34,107 bases of DNA. Source: Bacillota bacterium (GTDB taxonomy: Bacteria > Bacillota > Clostridia > SK-Y3). The stretch spans positions 1-34,107 of the forward strand of contig JAKSBV010000027.1 in the NCBI GenBank assembly GCA_022360955.1. Direction: 5' to 3'. Position numbers and translations under genes: made by a program. Under the pieces are notes generated by a model. It was given only the letters and a program-made list of their open reading frames with translations, was not told the origin of the DNA and made no database searches. Below are positions 14,836 to 22,271 of this stretch, piece by piece (the stretch's first letter is position 1; each line of letters begins with the position of its first letter).

Positions 14836-15648
14836 ATGACGAAGAAAAAGTATTGTTTTGAAGATTTATTGGAAATCATGGAAATCCTGCGAAGCGAGAA
14901 GGGTTGTCCGTGGGATCGGGAACAGACCCATGAAAGCATGAAAAGATACCTTATTGAAGAGACCTATGAAGCATTGGAAGCCCTTGATTCCGGGGATAAA
15001 AGGAAATTTGCCGATGAATTGGGGGATCTGTTGCTGCAAGTTGTATTCCATGCGCAGATCGGGAAGGAAGAGGGCACCTTTACGATTGAAGATGTCATAT
15101 CACTTATATGTCAAAAAATGATTGAGCGGCATACCCATGTCTTCGGACAAGCTCATGCAGATACGGCCGACCAGGTACTGGATAACTGGGAAGAGATCAA
15201 GAAGAAGGAAAAAAGGCTGGAAAGCCATACCCAGGTGCTTAAAGACGTATCTTCTTACCTTCCGGCTTTGATGAGAAGCTATAAAGTTCAGGGCAAGGCA
15301 GCCAAGGTTGGATTTGATTGGGATAATGTGGACGGAGCCATGGAAAAGGTGCATGAAGAAATAAATGAGCTCAAAGAGGTATATAAATCGAAAAATATGG
15401 AAAAAATGCAAGAAGAGATAGGAGATCTCCTCTTTGCAGTTGTAAATGTTGCTCGTTTTTTAAAGGTTCAGCCGGAATTAGCGCTTACGCAAACAATTGA
15501 AAAATTTATTAACCGGTTTGAATATATAGAAGAAAATGGCAGTAAATACAACAAAAAAATGGAAGAAATGACAGTGGAAGAGATGGACAGGCTATGGAAT
15601 GAGGCAAAAACACATATTTTTTTAAAAAAAGTTAAAAACTATAACTAA
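14836..15648 (+). CDS. mazG: Nucleoside triphosphate pyrophosphohydrolase MazG
   Basis: MazG hydrolyses (d)NTPs to monophosphates plus pyrophosphate, clearing abnormal nucleotides. This 270-residue protein has two tandem MazG modules. The first (about 8-120) has CPWDREQTHESMKRYLIEET and LGDLLLQVVFHAQ. The second (about 145-250) has VGFDWDNVDGAMEKVHEEIN and EEIGDLLFAVVNVARFL. The metal-binding E-E-x-x-E and E-x-x-D pairs are intact in both. It lacks the N-terminal methylase domain fused to MazG in B. subtilis YabN. ATG at 14836 is preferred over the in-frame ATG at 14821 because GGGAGGTG (14823-14830) is correctly spaced for it. Confidence 0.94.
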   Translation: MTKKKYCFEDLLEIMEILRSEKGCPWDREQTHESMKRYLIEETYEALEALDSGDKRKFADELGDLLLQVVFHAQIGKEEGTFTIEDVISLICQKMIERHTHVFGQAHADTADQVLDNWEEIKKKEKRLESHTQVLKDVSSYLPALMRSYKVQGKAAKVGFDWDNVDGAMEKVHEEINELKEVYKSKNMEKMQEEIGDLLFAVVNVARFLKVQPELALTQTIEKFINRFEYIEENGSKYNKKMEEMTVEEMDRLWNEAKTHIFLKKVKNYN

Positions 15649-15660
15649 AAAAGAAGGATT

Positions 15661-15689
15661 TTTAAAAACTTTAGCGAATATGCTAATAT
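15661..15689 (+). promoter_or_regulatory. Candidate promoter of the HU gene
   Basis: TTTAAA (15661-15666) and TAATAT (15684-15689) are 17 bp apart, and TGC precedes the -10 (extended -10). HU genes are usually expressed strongly and independently, which fits an extra promoter in this short gap. Confidence 0.45.
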
Positions 15690-15721
15690 GTAACAATTTA
15701 TTACAGTAGGAGGTGCAGAAC

Positions 15722-15994
15722 ATGAACAAAGCGGAATTGGTCACTAGTATGGCTGAAAAGAGTGAACTTTCTAAGAAAGATGCGGAAAAAGCGTTGAACT
15801 CTTTTATTGAAAGCGTTCAAGGAGCATTATCGAAAGGTGAAAAGGTTCAATTGGTAGGATTTGGATCTTTCGAGGTTCGAGAAAGAGCTGAAAGAAAAGG
15901 AAGAAATCCTCAAACTAGAGAAGAAATTGTTATTCCCGCATCAAAGGTTCCGGTTTTTAAAGTAGGAAAAGCCTTAAAGGATGCAATCAAATAA
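15722..15994 (+). CDS. hup: HU-family DNA-binding protein
   Basis: This 90-residue histone-like protein binds and bends DNA non-specifically and compacts the nucleoid. It has the full HU pattern: [20 protein letters not shown] at the start, [20 protein letters not shown] (beta-arm base) and [20 protein letters not shown] with the DNA-contact R-N-P tip, then [12 protein letters not shown] at 15722 is selected because AGGAGGTG ends 6 bases upstream; an in-frame GTG at 15713 lies within that site. The gene stands between mazG and rqcP, an arrangement I recall from clostridia but not from B. subtilis. Confidence 0.96.
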   Translation: MNKAELVTSMAEKSELSKKDAEKALNSFIESVQGALSKGEKVQLVGFGSFEVRERAERKGRNPQTREEIVIPASKVPVFKVGKALKDAIK

Positions 15995-16007
15995 TGAATC
16001 CTGAAGA

Positions 16008-16038
16008 AGAAAAATCAGGCTTATGCCTGATTTTTTCT
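16008..16038 (+). terminator. Terminator after the HU gene
   Basis: AGAAAAATCAGGC pairs with GCCTGATTTTTTCT around a TTAT loop, giving a compact stem with a long T-run on the 3' side. The A-run on the 5' side would also permit termination from the other strand. Confidence 0.9.
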
Positions 16039-16086
16039 TTTGTGGCAGCGGGAATAGGGTAAGTATGTCCGGAAGGGGGAGTGTTG

Positions 16087-16329
16087 ATGAGATTAGATAA
16101 GTTTTTAAAGAATGCGCGGTTGATTAAAAGGCGGACAGTTGCTAATGAAGCTTGTACCCAAGGCAGAGTAAAGTTAAATGAAAAAAGTGCAAAAGCCGGT
16201 GCCGAGGTCAAAATAGGAGATAAGATTGAAATACAATTTGGAGAGAGAACCGTAAAGGTAGAAGTACTCAGTATCTCGGACCATGTCCCCAAGGGAGATG
16301 CGTCAGGACTGTATCGTGTGATAGAGTAA
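16087..16329 (+). CDS. rqcP: S4-domain RNA-binding protein RqcP (YabO)
   Basis: RqcP stabilises the P-site tRNA on 50S ribosomes during bacterial ribosome-associated quality control, working with RqcH in C-terminal alanine tailing. The 80-residue product is almost only an S4 domain: MRLDKFLKNARLIKRRTVAN, then ACTQGRVKLNEKSAKAGAEV and KIGDKIEIQFGER. The first half is very close to B. subtilis YabO (MRLDKFLKVSRLIKRRT). ATG at 16087 is chosen over upstream in-frame GTG (16081) and TTG (16084) because the GGAAGGGGGAG ribosome binding site ends at 16081. Position before yabP agrees with synteny. Confidence 0.94.
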   Translation: MRLDKFLKNARLIKRRTVANEACTQGRVKLNEKSAKAGAEVKIGDKIEIQFGERTVKVEVLSISDHVPKGDASGLYRVIE

Positions 16330-16343
16330 GGTAAGAATCAGGG

Positions 16344-16391
16344 AATAAAAAACGCCTGCAGGCAATAGATGCCTAGCGGCGTTTTTTTATT
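16344..16391 (+). terminator. Terminator after rqcP, with inner stem
   Basis: AATAAAAAACGCC (16344-16356) pairs with GGCGTTTTTTTATT (16378-16391), and an inner stem AGGC/GCCT sits inside. The T-run is strong. Thus rqcP and yabP are separated by a terminator plus a repeat. Confidence 0.88.
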
Positions 16392-16413
16392 ACCCTATCC
16401 AATCATACAGTAA

Positions 16414-16597
16414 CGTTGGAAATATAATCGTACTCCAGCAACAGGTATTCTAAGGCTAAAAAGTAGTTGAGGGCTGAGAGATGAGGGTTGGAAATGAACT
16501 GCCTGCCGTTTATAATACCTTGCTGCTGATTATTTTGTGCTCCTGTTGGGTCATATTCCGCCCTCCGATTCATACCATCATATTTCTAATGCCAGTG
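16414..16597 (+). repeat. F2 interspersed repeat, copy b (about 184 bp)
   Basis: In the same orientation as copy a. Shared landmarks are GGAAATATAATCGTACTCCA, GGTATTCTAAGGCTAAAAAG, GTTGAGGGCTGAGAGATGAG, then TCCTGTTGGGTCATATTCCG and a final CATACCATCATATTTCTAAT that is an imperfect inverted copy of its start. It occupies most of the rqcP-yabP gap. A short palindrome GCCATAT/ATATGGC follows at 16599-16614. No gene is supported between 16330 and 16701. Confidence 0.78.
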
Positions 16598-16701
16598 GGC
16601 CATATCTATATGGCTTGTCATATTTTCCTTTCCCTCTGCATATCTATGTTAATAGGGTTAGAATGTCAGTCCTAATCTTACGGATACGGAGGTATGATGA
16701 T

Positions 16702-17004
16702 ATGGTTGAAGATAAAAGGAATCTAAAGGCAGGATCAAAGCCTGCAACCCAGAACATTATTATAGAGAATAGGGAAAAATTAAATGTTTCAGGCGTATTG
16801 GACGTAGAGAGCTTTGACGATGAAAATGTGATATTGCATACGGATCTGGGAGTACTGGTTGTCAAAGGGACGGAATTGCATATTAATAAGTTGAGCATTG
16901 AAAGCGGGGAATTGGTTATAGAAGGGGATATAAGCAGCTGCACCTATACGGACGATGACATAAGTTCCAAAAAGTTAGGATTTTTAGGTAAATTGTTCAG
17001 ATAG
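16702..17004 (+). CDS. yabP: Sporulation protein YabP
   Basis: YabP is a small protein required at a late stage of spore formation and acts with YabQ in cortex/coat assembly; the molecular role is unknown. The 100-residue product shows the YabP/YqfC pattern: IIIENREKLNVSGVLDVESF, then DDENVILHTDLGVLVVKGTE and LHINKLSIESGELVIEGDIS. ATG at 16702 is chosen since GGAGG (16688-16692) is 9 bases upstream; the longer reading frame reaching back to 16537 runs into the F2 repeat and lacks a ribosome binding site. It is followed by yabQ and divIC as in B. subtilis. Confidence 0.93.
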   Translation: MVEDKRNLKAGSKPATQNIIIENREKLNVSGVLDVESFDDENVILHTDLGVLVVKGTELHINKLSIESGELVIEGDISSCTYTDDDISSKKLGFLGKLFR

Positions 17005-17078
17005 AAAATTGTCAAAAAACAACCGATCAAAGGACATCTTCAAAATGTGAATATATTAGGATTGTTGAGGTGAAGAGT

Positions 17079-17588
17079 TTGGAGGTATCGGTAACGAATC
17101 AGGCATATATTTTTCTAAGTTCGGTTGTAGGAGGGCTGATAATCGGGTTTGTCTTTGATATTTTTAGAATATTGAGAAAAGTAGTTAAAACGGCTAATTT
17201 TATTACGTATTTGGAAGACATACTATTTTGGATACTGGCGGCAATCATCATTTTTGCGTTGGTTTTTATTACGAATAACGGAGAATTGCGATGGTATGAG
17301 TTTTTAGGCGTATTATTGGGCGTAATATTTTATAATTTGATATTCAGTTCTTATGTGATTAAAATATCGGTGACCGTTGTAAATTTTATCAAAAAAATTG
17401 TGGCGTGGCTGATCAAAGTTATTTTGTTCCCCGTTGCTTTCATCTATAGAATATTTAAAAGGCCCTGCAGAGCTTTCCGTCGCTTTATCAAAAGGATAGC
17501 TAAGAAATGTGTTCGCATGTTTCGGAAGATTGGCAGGAAAGTAGGCAGCAGCCTGAAAAATGTAAAAGTTTTATTGAAAAAGACATAG
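17079..17588 (+). CDS. yabQ: Sporulation membrane protein YabQ
   Basis: YabQ is needed for spore cortex formation and localises to membranes around the forespore in B. subtilis. This product (169 residues from the TTG at 17079) has about four hydrophobic helices (VGGLIIGFVFDIFRILRKVV; FWILAAIIIFALVFI; EFLGVLLGVIFYNLIF; IVAWLIKVILFPVAFIYRIF) and a very basic C-terminal tail of about 45 residues. GAGGTG (17067-17072) gives ideal spacing to TTG 17079. A GTG at 17070, with AGGA 8 bases upstream, is an alternative that adds three residues. The call depends strongly on synteny with yabP and divIC, since YabQ is poorly conserved. Confidence 0.85.
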   Translation: MEVSVTNQAYIFLSSVVGGLIIGFVFDIFRILRKVVKTANFITYLEDILFWILAAIIIFALVFITNNGELRWYEFLGVLLGVIFYNLIFSSYVIKISVTVVNFIKKIVAWLIKVILFPVAFIYRIFKRPCRAFRRFIKRIAKKCVRMFRKIGRKVGSSLKNVKVLLKKT

Positions 17589-17725
17589 CACCGGCAGGAT
17601 TTTTTCATTTTGTGCAGAATACTATATGTATAAATGGGAAGTAAGAGATAGGGGGGGCAGGGAACAGCTCCTATATATTACAACCCACCGGATACTCAAA
17701 ATACGTATAGTGTGGTGTTGATGAG

Positions 17726-18022
17726 ATGAGCAAGAAAGGAACCAAAGTGGGAATAAAATCGCTGTTAAAGAAGTTGTTATTGGGTGCTGCAGTGATTTAT
17801 ACGGCGTATATACTGATACAACAGCAGATTTCCTTAAATGCTTATAAAACCCAGACAAAATATTATCAAGGGAAGATAGCCGAAGAACATAAAAAGCAGG
17901 AAAAGCTGGAACGCCTCGAAATGTTGTACAATACGGATATGTTTATTGAAAGAATTGCCAGAGACAAATTGGGTCTTGTGAAACAGGGGGAAAGAGTATT
18001 TATAGATATATCCGAGCAATGA
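17726..18022 (+). CDS. divIC: Septum formation initiator DivIC/FtsB
   Basis: DivIC is a bitopic division protein that forms a complex with FtsL and DivIB and helps activate septal wall synthesis. The 98-residue product has a basic cytoplasmic start, one transmembrane helix (about 18-36, LLLGAAVIYTAYILIQQ), a coiled-coil (about 40-75, YYQGKIAEEHKKQEKLERLE) and the family's C-terminal motif IARDKLGLVKQGERVFID. The ATG at 17726 has only a weak upstream site (GGTG at 17712). The gap before it (17589-17725) has a G-rich run at 17652-17658 but no gene. Confidence 0.92.
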   Translation: MSKKGTKVGIKSLLKKLLLGAAVIYTAYILIQQQISLNAYKTQTKYYQGKIAEEHKKQEKLERLEMLYNTDMFIERIARDKLGLVKQGERVFIDISEQ

Positions 18023-18102
18023 TTTTTATGTGTTCCATATTTTTTGGGACAGCGCTTTTACATGGGTTTCATTAAGGATGTCTGATGCCGTAAAGTCGGA
18101 CA

Positions 18103-18148
18103 CGTCTCAGCCCTCAATTGCTTTTCAGCCCTGCAATATCAGTTATTG
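18103..18148 (-). repeat. F2 fragment, copy e
   Basis: CTCAGCCCTCAATTGCTTTT and AATATCAGTTATTGG match the left-end region of F2 in inverse orientation (compare CTCAGCCCTCAACTACTTTT at 29630). Only about 46 bp remain. F1 copy 4 starts at its last base, so the same F2-F1 neighbourhood seen at 12872-12876 exists here. Confidence 0.65.
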
Positions 18149-18242
18149 GATACCGAGCTTTAAAATCGAATTCATACTTGAACAAAAAATGTACGAACGG
18201 TATTATTTGTTCAGATGTAGTTTTAGGCTGAAGCTTGTGATC
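18149..18242 (+). repeat. F1 interspersed palindromic repeat, copy 4
   Basis: Starts GATACCGAGCTTTAAAATCG, has AACAAAAAATGTACG centrally and TTTGTTCAGATGTAGTTTTA in the right half, and ends GCTTGTGATCC. TGAACAAAAAA and TTTGTTCA are the paired inner arms. It lies between divIC and yabR, upstream of the yabR promoter. Confidence 0.78.
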
Positions 18243-18297
18243 CTTGTTGGAATCCTTTTTTACAATTAAAGTTTGGGTACCTGTGATAGTAAATTTC

Positions 18298-18326
18298 TTG
18301 ACAGTTAGTGTGAACAGATATATAAT
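18298..18326 (+). promoter_or_regulatory. Consensus sigma-A promoter of yabR
   Basis: TTGACA (18298-18303) and TATAAT (18321-18326) are separated by exactly 17 bp. This gives yabR its own vegetative promoter, independent of the sporulation genes upstream, with a leader of about 55 bases before GGAGG at 18371. Confidence 0.88.
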
Positions 18327-18387
18327 TAGCGTAGGTAGTTGTAGTGTATAAGCACTACTTAAAGTTAAAAGGAGGAATTTTTGGTAT

Positions 18388-18822
18388 ATGCTAATTGAAG
18401 TTGGAAAAGTAGTTGAAGGAAAAGTGTCGGGTATTACCGGATTTGGGGCTTTCATTCAGCTACCGGAAGGTAAGACGGGCTTGGTGCACATTTCGGAAGT
18501 AGCGGTGGAATATGTGAAAAATATCAGAGACTACCTTAAAGAAAATCAAGTTGTTAAGGTAAAAATACTATCGGTGGACGGAAATGGGAAAATCAGTCTG
18601 TCAATTAAAAAAGCTGTTGAGAATAATACTCCAAAAGCTAACAAGCCTTCCTCAAGGCCTGTGGATGTTGATTGGTCAAAGAAAGACCGTGCCGGCAGTC
18701 TATCGTTTGAGGACAAATTGTCAAAATTCAAGCAAGATAGCGATGAAAGAATGTCGGACCTCAAAAGGAATATGGAATCCAAAAGAGGTGGAGGATATCG
18801 GAAATCGGTTAACATATATTAA
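18388..18822 (+). CDS. yabR: S1-domain RNA-binding protein YabR
   Basis: A 144-residue protein with one N-terminal S1 domain (about 1-72): LIEVGKVVEGKVSGITGFGA, then FIQLPEGKTGLVHISEVA and VVKVKILSVDGNGKISLSIK. The second half is a low-complexity basic tail (about 75-144; K-P-S-S-R-P, then F-E-D-K-L-S-K-F-K-Q and SKRGGGYRKSVNIY). It is probably an RNA or ribosome-associated general stress/translation factor; its exact task is not known. ATG at 18388 has GGAGGA 11 bases upstream, slightly long. It sits after divIC as in B. subtilis. F1 copy 2 begins 1 base after the stop codon. Confidence 0.92.
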   Translation: MLIEVGKVVEGKVSGITGFGAFIQLPEGKTGLVHISEVAVEYVKNIRDYLKENQVVKVKILSVDGNGKISLSIKKAVENNTPKANKPSSRPVDVDWSKKDRAGSLSFEDKLSKFKQDSDERMSDLKRNMESKRGGGYRKSVNIY

Positions 18823-18823
18823 A

Positions 18824-18919
18824 GATAGCACACTTTAAGCCTAAAAATACATTTGGCTCAAACAGCTATGGTTCTGCGTTTTTTGTCCAAATATAAATGC
18901 CATTTTAAAGTGTGATATC
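18824..18919 (-). repeat. F1 interspersed palindromic repeat, copy 2
   Basis: This 96-bp element is bounded by GATAGCACACTTTAAG and TTTTAAAGTGTGATATC, which are near-perfect inverted repeats of each other. The inner arms ACATTTGGCTCAAA and TTTGTCCAAATATAAAT also pair. It is the best preserved palindrome of the family and is opposite in orientation to copies 3-6. In RNA it would fold into one long hairpin immediately after yabR and could serve as a 3' barrier. Confidence 0.82.
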
Positions 18920-18969
18920 TATAAAGAATTCGGGGATTGGAGTTTTGAAAAAACAAGATTGGATTGTAT

Positions 18970-18995
18970 GGGCAAACGTGTGGGTTTGCCCTTTC
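18970..18995 (+). terminator. Weak terminator candidate before the tRNA promoter
   Basis: GGGCAAAC (18970-18977) and GTTTGCCC (18984-18991) form a perfect 8-bp GC-rich stem with a 6-base loop, followed by TTTC. The short T-tract makes it less certain. Confidence 0.5.
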
Positions 18996-19039
18996 ATAAT
19001 ATAAAGTACAATTTCCCAAAAAATTCTTAAAAAAAAGTG

Positions 19040-19068
19040 TTGACAAATAAGTTCAAACCGTGTAAAAT
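19040..19068 (+). promoter_or_regulatory. tRNA operon promoter
   Basis: TTGACA (19040-19045), a 17-bp spacer ending in TG, then TAAAAT (19063-19068). The two tRNA genes start 59 bases after the -10, leaving a short 5' leader to be removed by RNase P. Confidence 0.85.
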
Positions 19069-19126
19069 GGTACTTGTCGCTGAAATGGCGCAACCGGAAA
19101 CAGGCACATTCAGGCATATGATATGT

Positions 19127-19215
19127 GCCGGAGTGGCGGAACTGGCAGACGCACAGGACTTAAAATCCTGCGGTCCTAAAAGACCGTACCGGTTCGATTC
19201 CGGTCTCCGGCACCA
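19127..19215 (+). tRNA. tRNA-Leu (anticodon UAA)
   Basis: This is an 89-base class II tRNA gene with CCA encoded. Acceptor arms are GCCGGAG (19127-19133) and CTCCGGC (19205-19211), with discriminator A. The anticodon stem is CAGGA/TCCTG with loop CTTAAAA and anticodon TAA at 19161-19163. A long variable arm (CGGTCCTAAAAGACCG region) and the T loop GGTTCGATTCC are present. It reads UUA/UUG leucine codons. Confidence 0.96.
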
Positions 19216-19232
19216 CAAACATATGCATATAT

Positions 19233-19308
<76 letters not shown>

Positions 19309-19318
19309 TCGATAATTC

Positions 19319-19350
19319 AAGCTCCCAGGAGATAAACCTGGGGGCTTTTT
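19319..19350 (+). terminator. Terminator of the tRNA operon
   Basis: GCTCCCAGG (19321-19329) pairs with CCTGGGGGC (19337-19345), one G-T pair, with a 7-base loop and a TTTTT tail. It closes the tRNA transcript and marks the start of the carbohydrate locus. Confidence 0.9.
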
Positions 19351-19460
19351 GATAATTGCTTTGTATTCGCCTTCAACTTTTTAGGCCCTGCAGGTAAATC
19401 CATTTCTATATCATACTTTGAAATGATGCAAGCATCAGTCAAACATATATCCCCTTACCC

Positions 19461-19489
19461 TTGACACAAAGCCATTTATGAAAAATAAT
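19461..19489 (+). promoter_or_regulatory. Promoter of the two-component system
   Basis: TTGACA (19461-19466) and AATAAT (19484-19489) with a 17-bp spacer. The leader to the kinase ATG at 19568 is about 70 bases and carries AAAGGAGAG. Confidence 0.7.
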
Positions 19490-19567
19490 GCGTAAAGACT
19501 TTTTTGAAATAATTATTCTTTGAGGTTTAAACAGGTAGAAAGCTGCTTTGAAAGGAGAGAGTATACG

Positions 19568-21421
19568 ATGGTGCCTCAAAATAGTACGGATACACGTATA
19601 AAATCCCTATTTACCCCCCTTGCATTCAAAAAACTTAGTCTGAAAAATAAATTACTCGTAACCTATCTCATCATGGCCGTCATTCCCATTATCATTATTG
19701 GCACGATCTCGTATATGAAATCCTCTCGTACCATCATTCGCCAGACCGAAGCATATGCGTCCCTGATGATTGGACAAATTAACAAAGACATTGATGCCTA
19801 TATTGACAAATTTGATCGGATCACCTATTTTGCCTATTCCAATATTGAAGTACAGCAAATTCTTGAGTCCAACCATTTGCAGCCCTATCGCCGGCAATTG
19901 GATAACCGCGATAAAATGCATCAATTCCTGCTTGGCATCTGCGTCATTGACCTGAATATTGACGGTGTTTATATTTATACTAAAGAGGGTGAATTGTTTC
20001 ACAAGAATATTTCGGAAGACAGCAGCATCCATGAACACTATACCTTTCAGGCCGAACCATGGTATGATGAAATCACGAAAGAAGATGCAAAAACCATGTT
20101 AATCCCCATTCACCTTGAGCAAAAGTATCATAATCAAAGAGGTGTGATGAACCTATCTTATATAAGGGCTATCAAAAATATCTATAACGGTCGTTATCTG
20201 GGCTTCATTCTCGTTGATATCAATAAAAAAGCAATTGATGAAATCATAGGGGAGACCAGTTCAAAGATGGATGGCAGGATACTGATTATTGATGAAAACG
20301 ACACAATTATATATGATTCGGAAGATCGTCTGTTTGGCATTCATTTTAAAAACAGCGGTTTAAGGTTCGAGAAAAATCTTAAGGATTACGATACAAGCTA
20401 TAGCAATATGAATGATAATCATATTATGCTAACCAATCGATCCAAGCAGACAGGGTGGACGGTAATGTTTATCACCCCTACTTCGCAGATCAGACAAAAG
20501 GTATATGAAATCGGAACCTTTACCATATTTGCTGCAATATTTTGCGCCCTCATATTTCTCATCATATCCACAGTGATCTCCTTGAGTATCAGCAGGCCTG
20601 TCAATAAGCTCAAGAAGGCTATTAGCTCAGTAGAAGGCGGAGACTTGGACGTCATTGCAGATATCGGCAGCAATGACGAGATAGGACAGCTCAGCAGGAG
20701 CTTTAATAAAATGGTATTGAATATAAAGGGTCTTGTCAAAGAAGTCTATGAAACCCAGCTGAAGAAGAAAGAAGCGGAGCTAAGCGCCTTGCAAAGTCAA
20801 ATAAACCCCCATTTTATGTACAATACTTTGGAAACCGTCAATATGATGGCCATTCTTGAGGGCAACTTTGAGATATCCGATGTATTAACCTCTTTTAGCA
20901 GTATTTTAAGATTTAATTTGGATAATAAAAGTCATATCATTTCCATTGAAAAAGAAATGAAATATGTTTCGGACTATTTAAACATACAAAAGGTGCGGTA
21001 TAAGAAAAAGTTCAATGTGCGCATAGAGATGGAGCCGGAGATAGAAAAATACCGGATATTGAAGCTGACCGTTCAGCCTTTGGTGGAAAATGCATTGTAC
21101 CATGGTATTACGGAGAAGGAAGGGACAGGGACCATAAACATTGTATTGAAGAAAGAAAAAGATAGGATCAGGATTGTTGTCGCCGATGACGGGATAGGCA
21201 TGACGGAGCAGCGCTTGGAAGATGTAACCCACTCCCTGGAGATGGAAGAGGCGTTAAGTAAAAAAGGCAGTATTGGCTTAAATAACATTAATGAAAGAAT
21301 CAAGCTTTATTTTGGCAGCCAATACGGATTGAAGATATCCGGTCAATACGGAGTCGGCACCAGATGTGAATTACTGATTCCTGCAAATCTTTTTGAAAAA
21401 GGAGATGAAATGCATGTATAG
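19568..21421 (+). CDS. YesM-type sensor histidine kinase
   Basis: Membrane kinase of the LytS/YesM class that senses an extracellular carbohydrate or a sugar-loaded binding protein and phosphorylates the AraC-type regulator next to it. From ATG 19568 it has 617 residues: transmembrane helix 1 (about 29-50), an extracytoplasmic Cache-like sensor region (about 52-300), helix 2 (about 303-327), HAMP (about 328-385, S-R-P-V-N-K-L-K..D-E-I-G-Q-L-S-R-S-F), His_kinase domain with QSQINPHFMYNTLETVNMMA and phospho-acceptor His415, and HATPase_c (QPLVENALYHGI; VADDGIGM). ATG 19568 is preferred because AAAGGAGAG precedes it; an in-frame TTG at 19520 lacks a site. It overlaps the regulator gene by 8 bases. 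Confidence 0.93.
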   Translation: MVPQNSTDTRIKSLFTPLAFKKLSLKNKLLVTYLIMAVIPIIIIGTISYMKSSRTIIRQTEAYASLMIGQINKDIDAYIDKFDRITYFAYSNIEVQQILESNHLQPYRRQLDNRDKMHQFLLGICVIDLNIDGVYIYTKEGELFHKNISEDSSIHEHYTFQAEPWYDEITKEDAKTMLIPIHLEQKYHNQRGVMNLSYIRAIKNIYNGRYLGFILVDINKKAIDEIIGETSSKMDGRILIIDENDTIIYDSEDRLFGIHFKNSGLRFEKNLKDYDTSYSNMNDNHIMLTNRSKQTGWTVMFITPTSQIRQKVYEIGTFTIFAAIFCALIFLIISTVISLSISRPVNKLKKAISSVEGGDLDVIADIGSNDEIGQLSRSFNKMVLNIKGLVKEVYETQLKKKEAELSALQSQINPHFMYNTLETVNMMAILEGNFEISDVLTSFSSILRFNLDNKSHIISIEKEMKYVSDYLNIQKVRYKKKFNVRIEMEPEIEKYRILKLTVQPLVENALYHGITEKEGTGTINIVLKKEKDRIRIVVADDGIGMTEQRLEDVTHSLEMEEALSKKGSIGLNNINERIKLYFGSQYGLKISGQYGVGTRCELLIPANLFEKGDEMHV

Positions 21422-22178
21422 ACTGGTCATTGTAGATGATGAAGAAATTATTAGAGAAGGCTTGGCCCGAATTGTCGCGTTAAGCGGTCTGGATTTTGAG
21501 GTGGTGGGAGAAGCGGAAAACGGAAAAACGGGGTTTGAACTGGTATGCCAATTAAGTCCTGAGATAGTGATCGCCGATGTAAAAATGCCTGTCATGAACG
21601 GTCTGGAGATGATTGACGAAATCAAACAGCTCAAATGCGATATTCGCTTTATTATCTTAAGTGCCTATACGGATTTTAATTATACGCGGCATGCCATTAA
21701 AAGCGGTGTGATAGATTATCTGATGAAGCCTGTGAATCGGCTGGAATTAATAGCGTTATTAAAAAAAATAAAGGAAGAGCTGGACCTGGAAAAAGTGCAA
21801 AGCGACGAGAGAAAGTGCGGGGATGTGCCGGAAGGAAAGATACGTACCGAAAGAAATGAGAGGAAAACAATTGAAATCGCCAAAAGGTATATTCAAGTAA
21901 GGTATTTTAAAGACATCAGTCTTGAAAGCGTTGCAAAGCATGTTCACATGAATAGCAATTATTTTAGTACGCTTTTTAAGAACGAAACAGGGGAAAACTT
22001 CATTGAATATGTAACCCGGGTACGGATTTACAATGCCAAAGAGCTGTTAAGAGATCCTAATCTAAAGATATACAAGGTTTGTACGATGGTCGGCTATTAC
22101 AGCCCTAAGCACTTTTCCAAATTGTTTAAGAATTTGGTGGGTGTTACACCCACGCAATACAGGGAAAAGATCATGTGA
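21414..22178 (+). CDS. AraC-type response regulator (YesN-like)
   Basis: This 254-residue regulator has an N-terminal receiver domain (about 1-120; acidic VDDEE, phospho-acceptor Asp55 in VIADVKMPVMNG, Lys in YLMKPVNR) and a C-terminal AraC/XylS double helix-turn-helix (about 150-254; SLESVAKHVHMNSNYFSTLF and VGYYSPKHFSKLFKNLVGVT). ATG at 21414 overlaps the kinase stop (ATGTATAG), with GGAG at 21401 giving proper spacing; the earlier TTG at 21393 precedes the ribosome binding site. It presumably activates the importer and hydrolase genes that follow. No direct repeats could be recognised confidently as its binding sites. Confidence 0.94.
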   Translation: MYRLVIVDDEEIIREGLARIVALSGLDFEVVGEAENGKTGFELVCQLSPEIVIADVKMPVMNGLEMIDEIKQLKCDIRFIILSAYTDFNYTRHAIKSGVIDYLMKPVNRLELIALLKKIKEELDLEKVQSDERKCGDVPEGKIRTERNERKTIEIAKRYIQVRYFKDISLESVAKHVHMNSNYFSTLFKNETGENFIEYVTRVRIYNAKELLRDPNLKIYKVCTMVGYYSPKHFSKLFKNLVGVTPTQYREKIM

Positions 22179-22232
22179 AAAAAGAGCACCCTTTCTAAAT
22201 TTTATGCCGTTTCACGACTACAAGAGACGAGA

Positions 22233-22238
22233 TATAAT
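22233..22238 (+). promoter_or_regulatory. TATAAT -10 of the importer operon, poor -35
   Basis: TATAAT lies 34 bases before the lipoprotein ATG, but the -35 position holds TTTCAC or weaker. A good -10 without a -35 is what an activator-dependent promoter looks like, which agrees with the AraC-type regulator encoded directly upstream. Confidence 0.45.
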
Positions 22239-22271
22239 AAATATAAATTGAAATTTGAGGAGGAGAGAAAG

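Noticed and set aside
16537-16701. Upstream extension of the yabP reading frame (and an overlapping ORF from 16481)
   Set aside because: The extra codons run into the F2 repeat and have no ribosome binding site; GGAGG at 16688 clearly points to ATG 16702.
18030-18269. 79-codon ORF between divIC and yabR
   Set aside because: It has no ribosome binding site and consists largely of F2-e and F1-4 repeat sequence.
22201-22260. Direct-repeat operators for the AraC-type regulator upstream of the lipoprotein gene
   Set aside because: No pair of similar words at helical spacing could be defended by eye.
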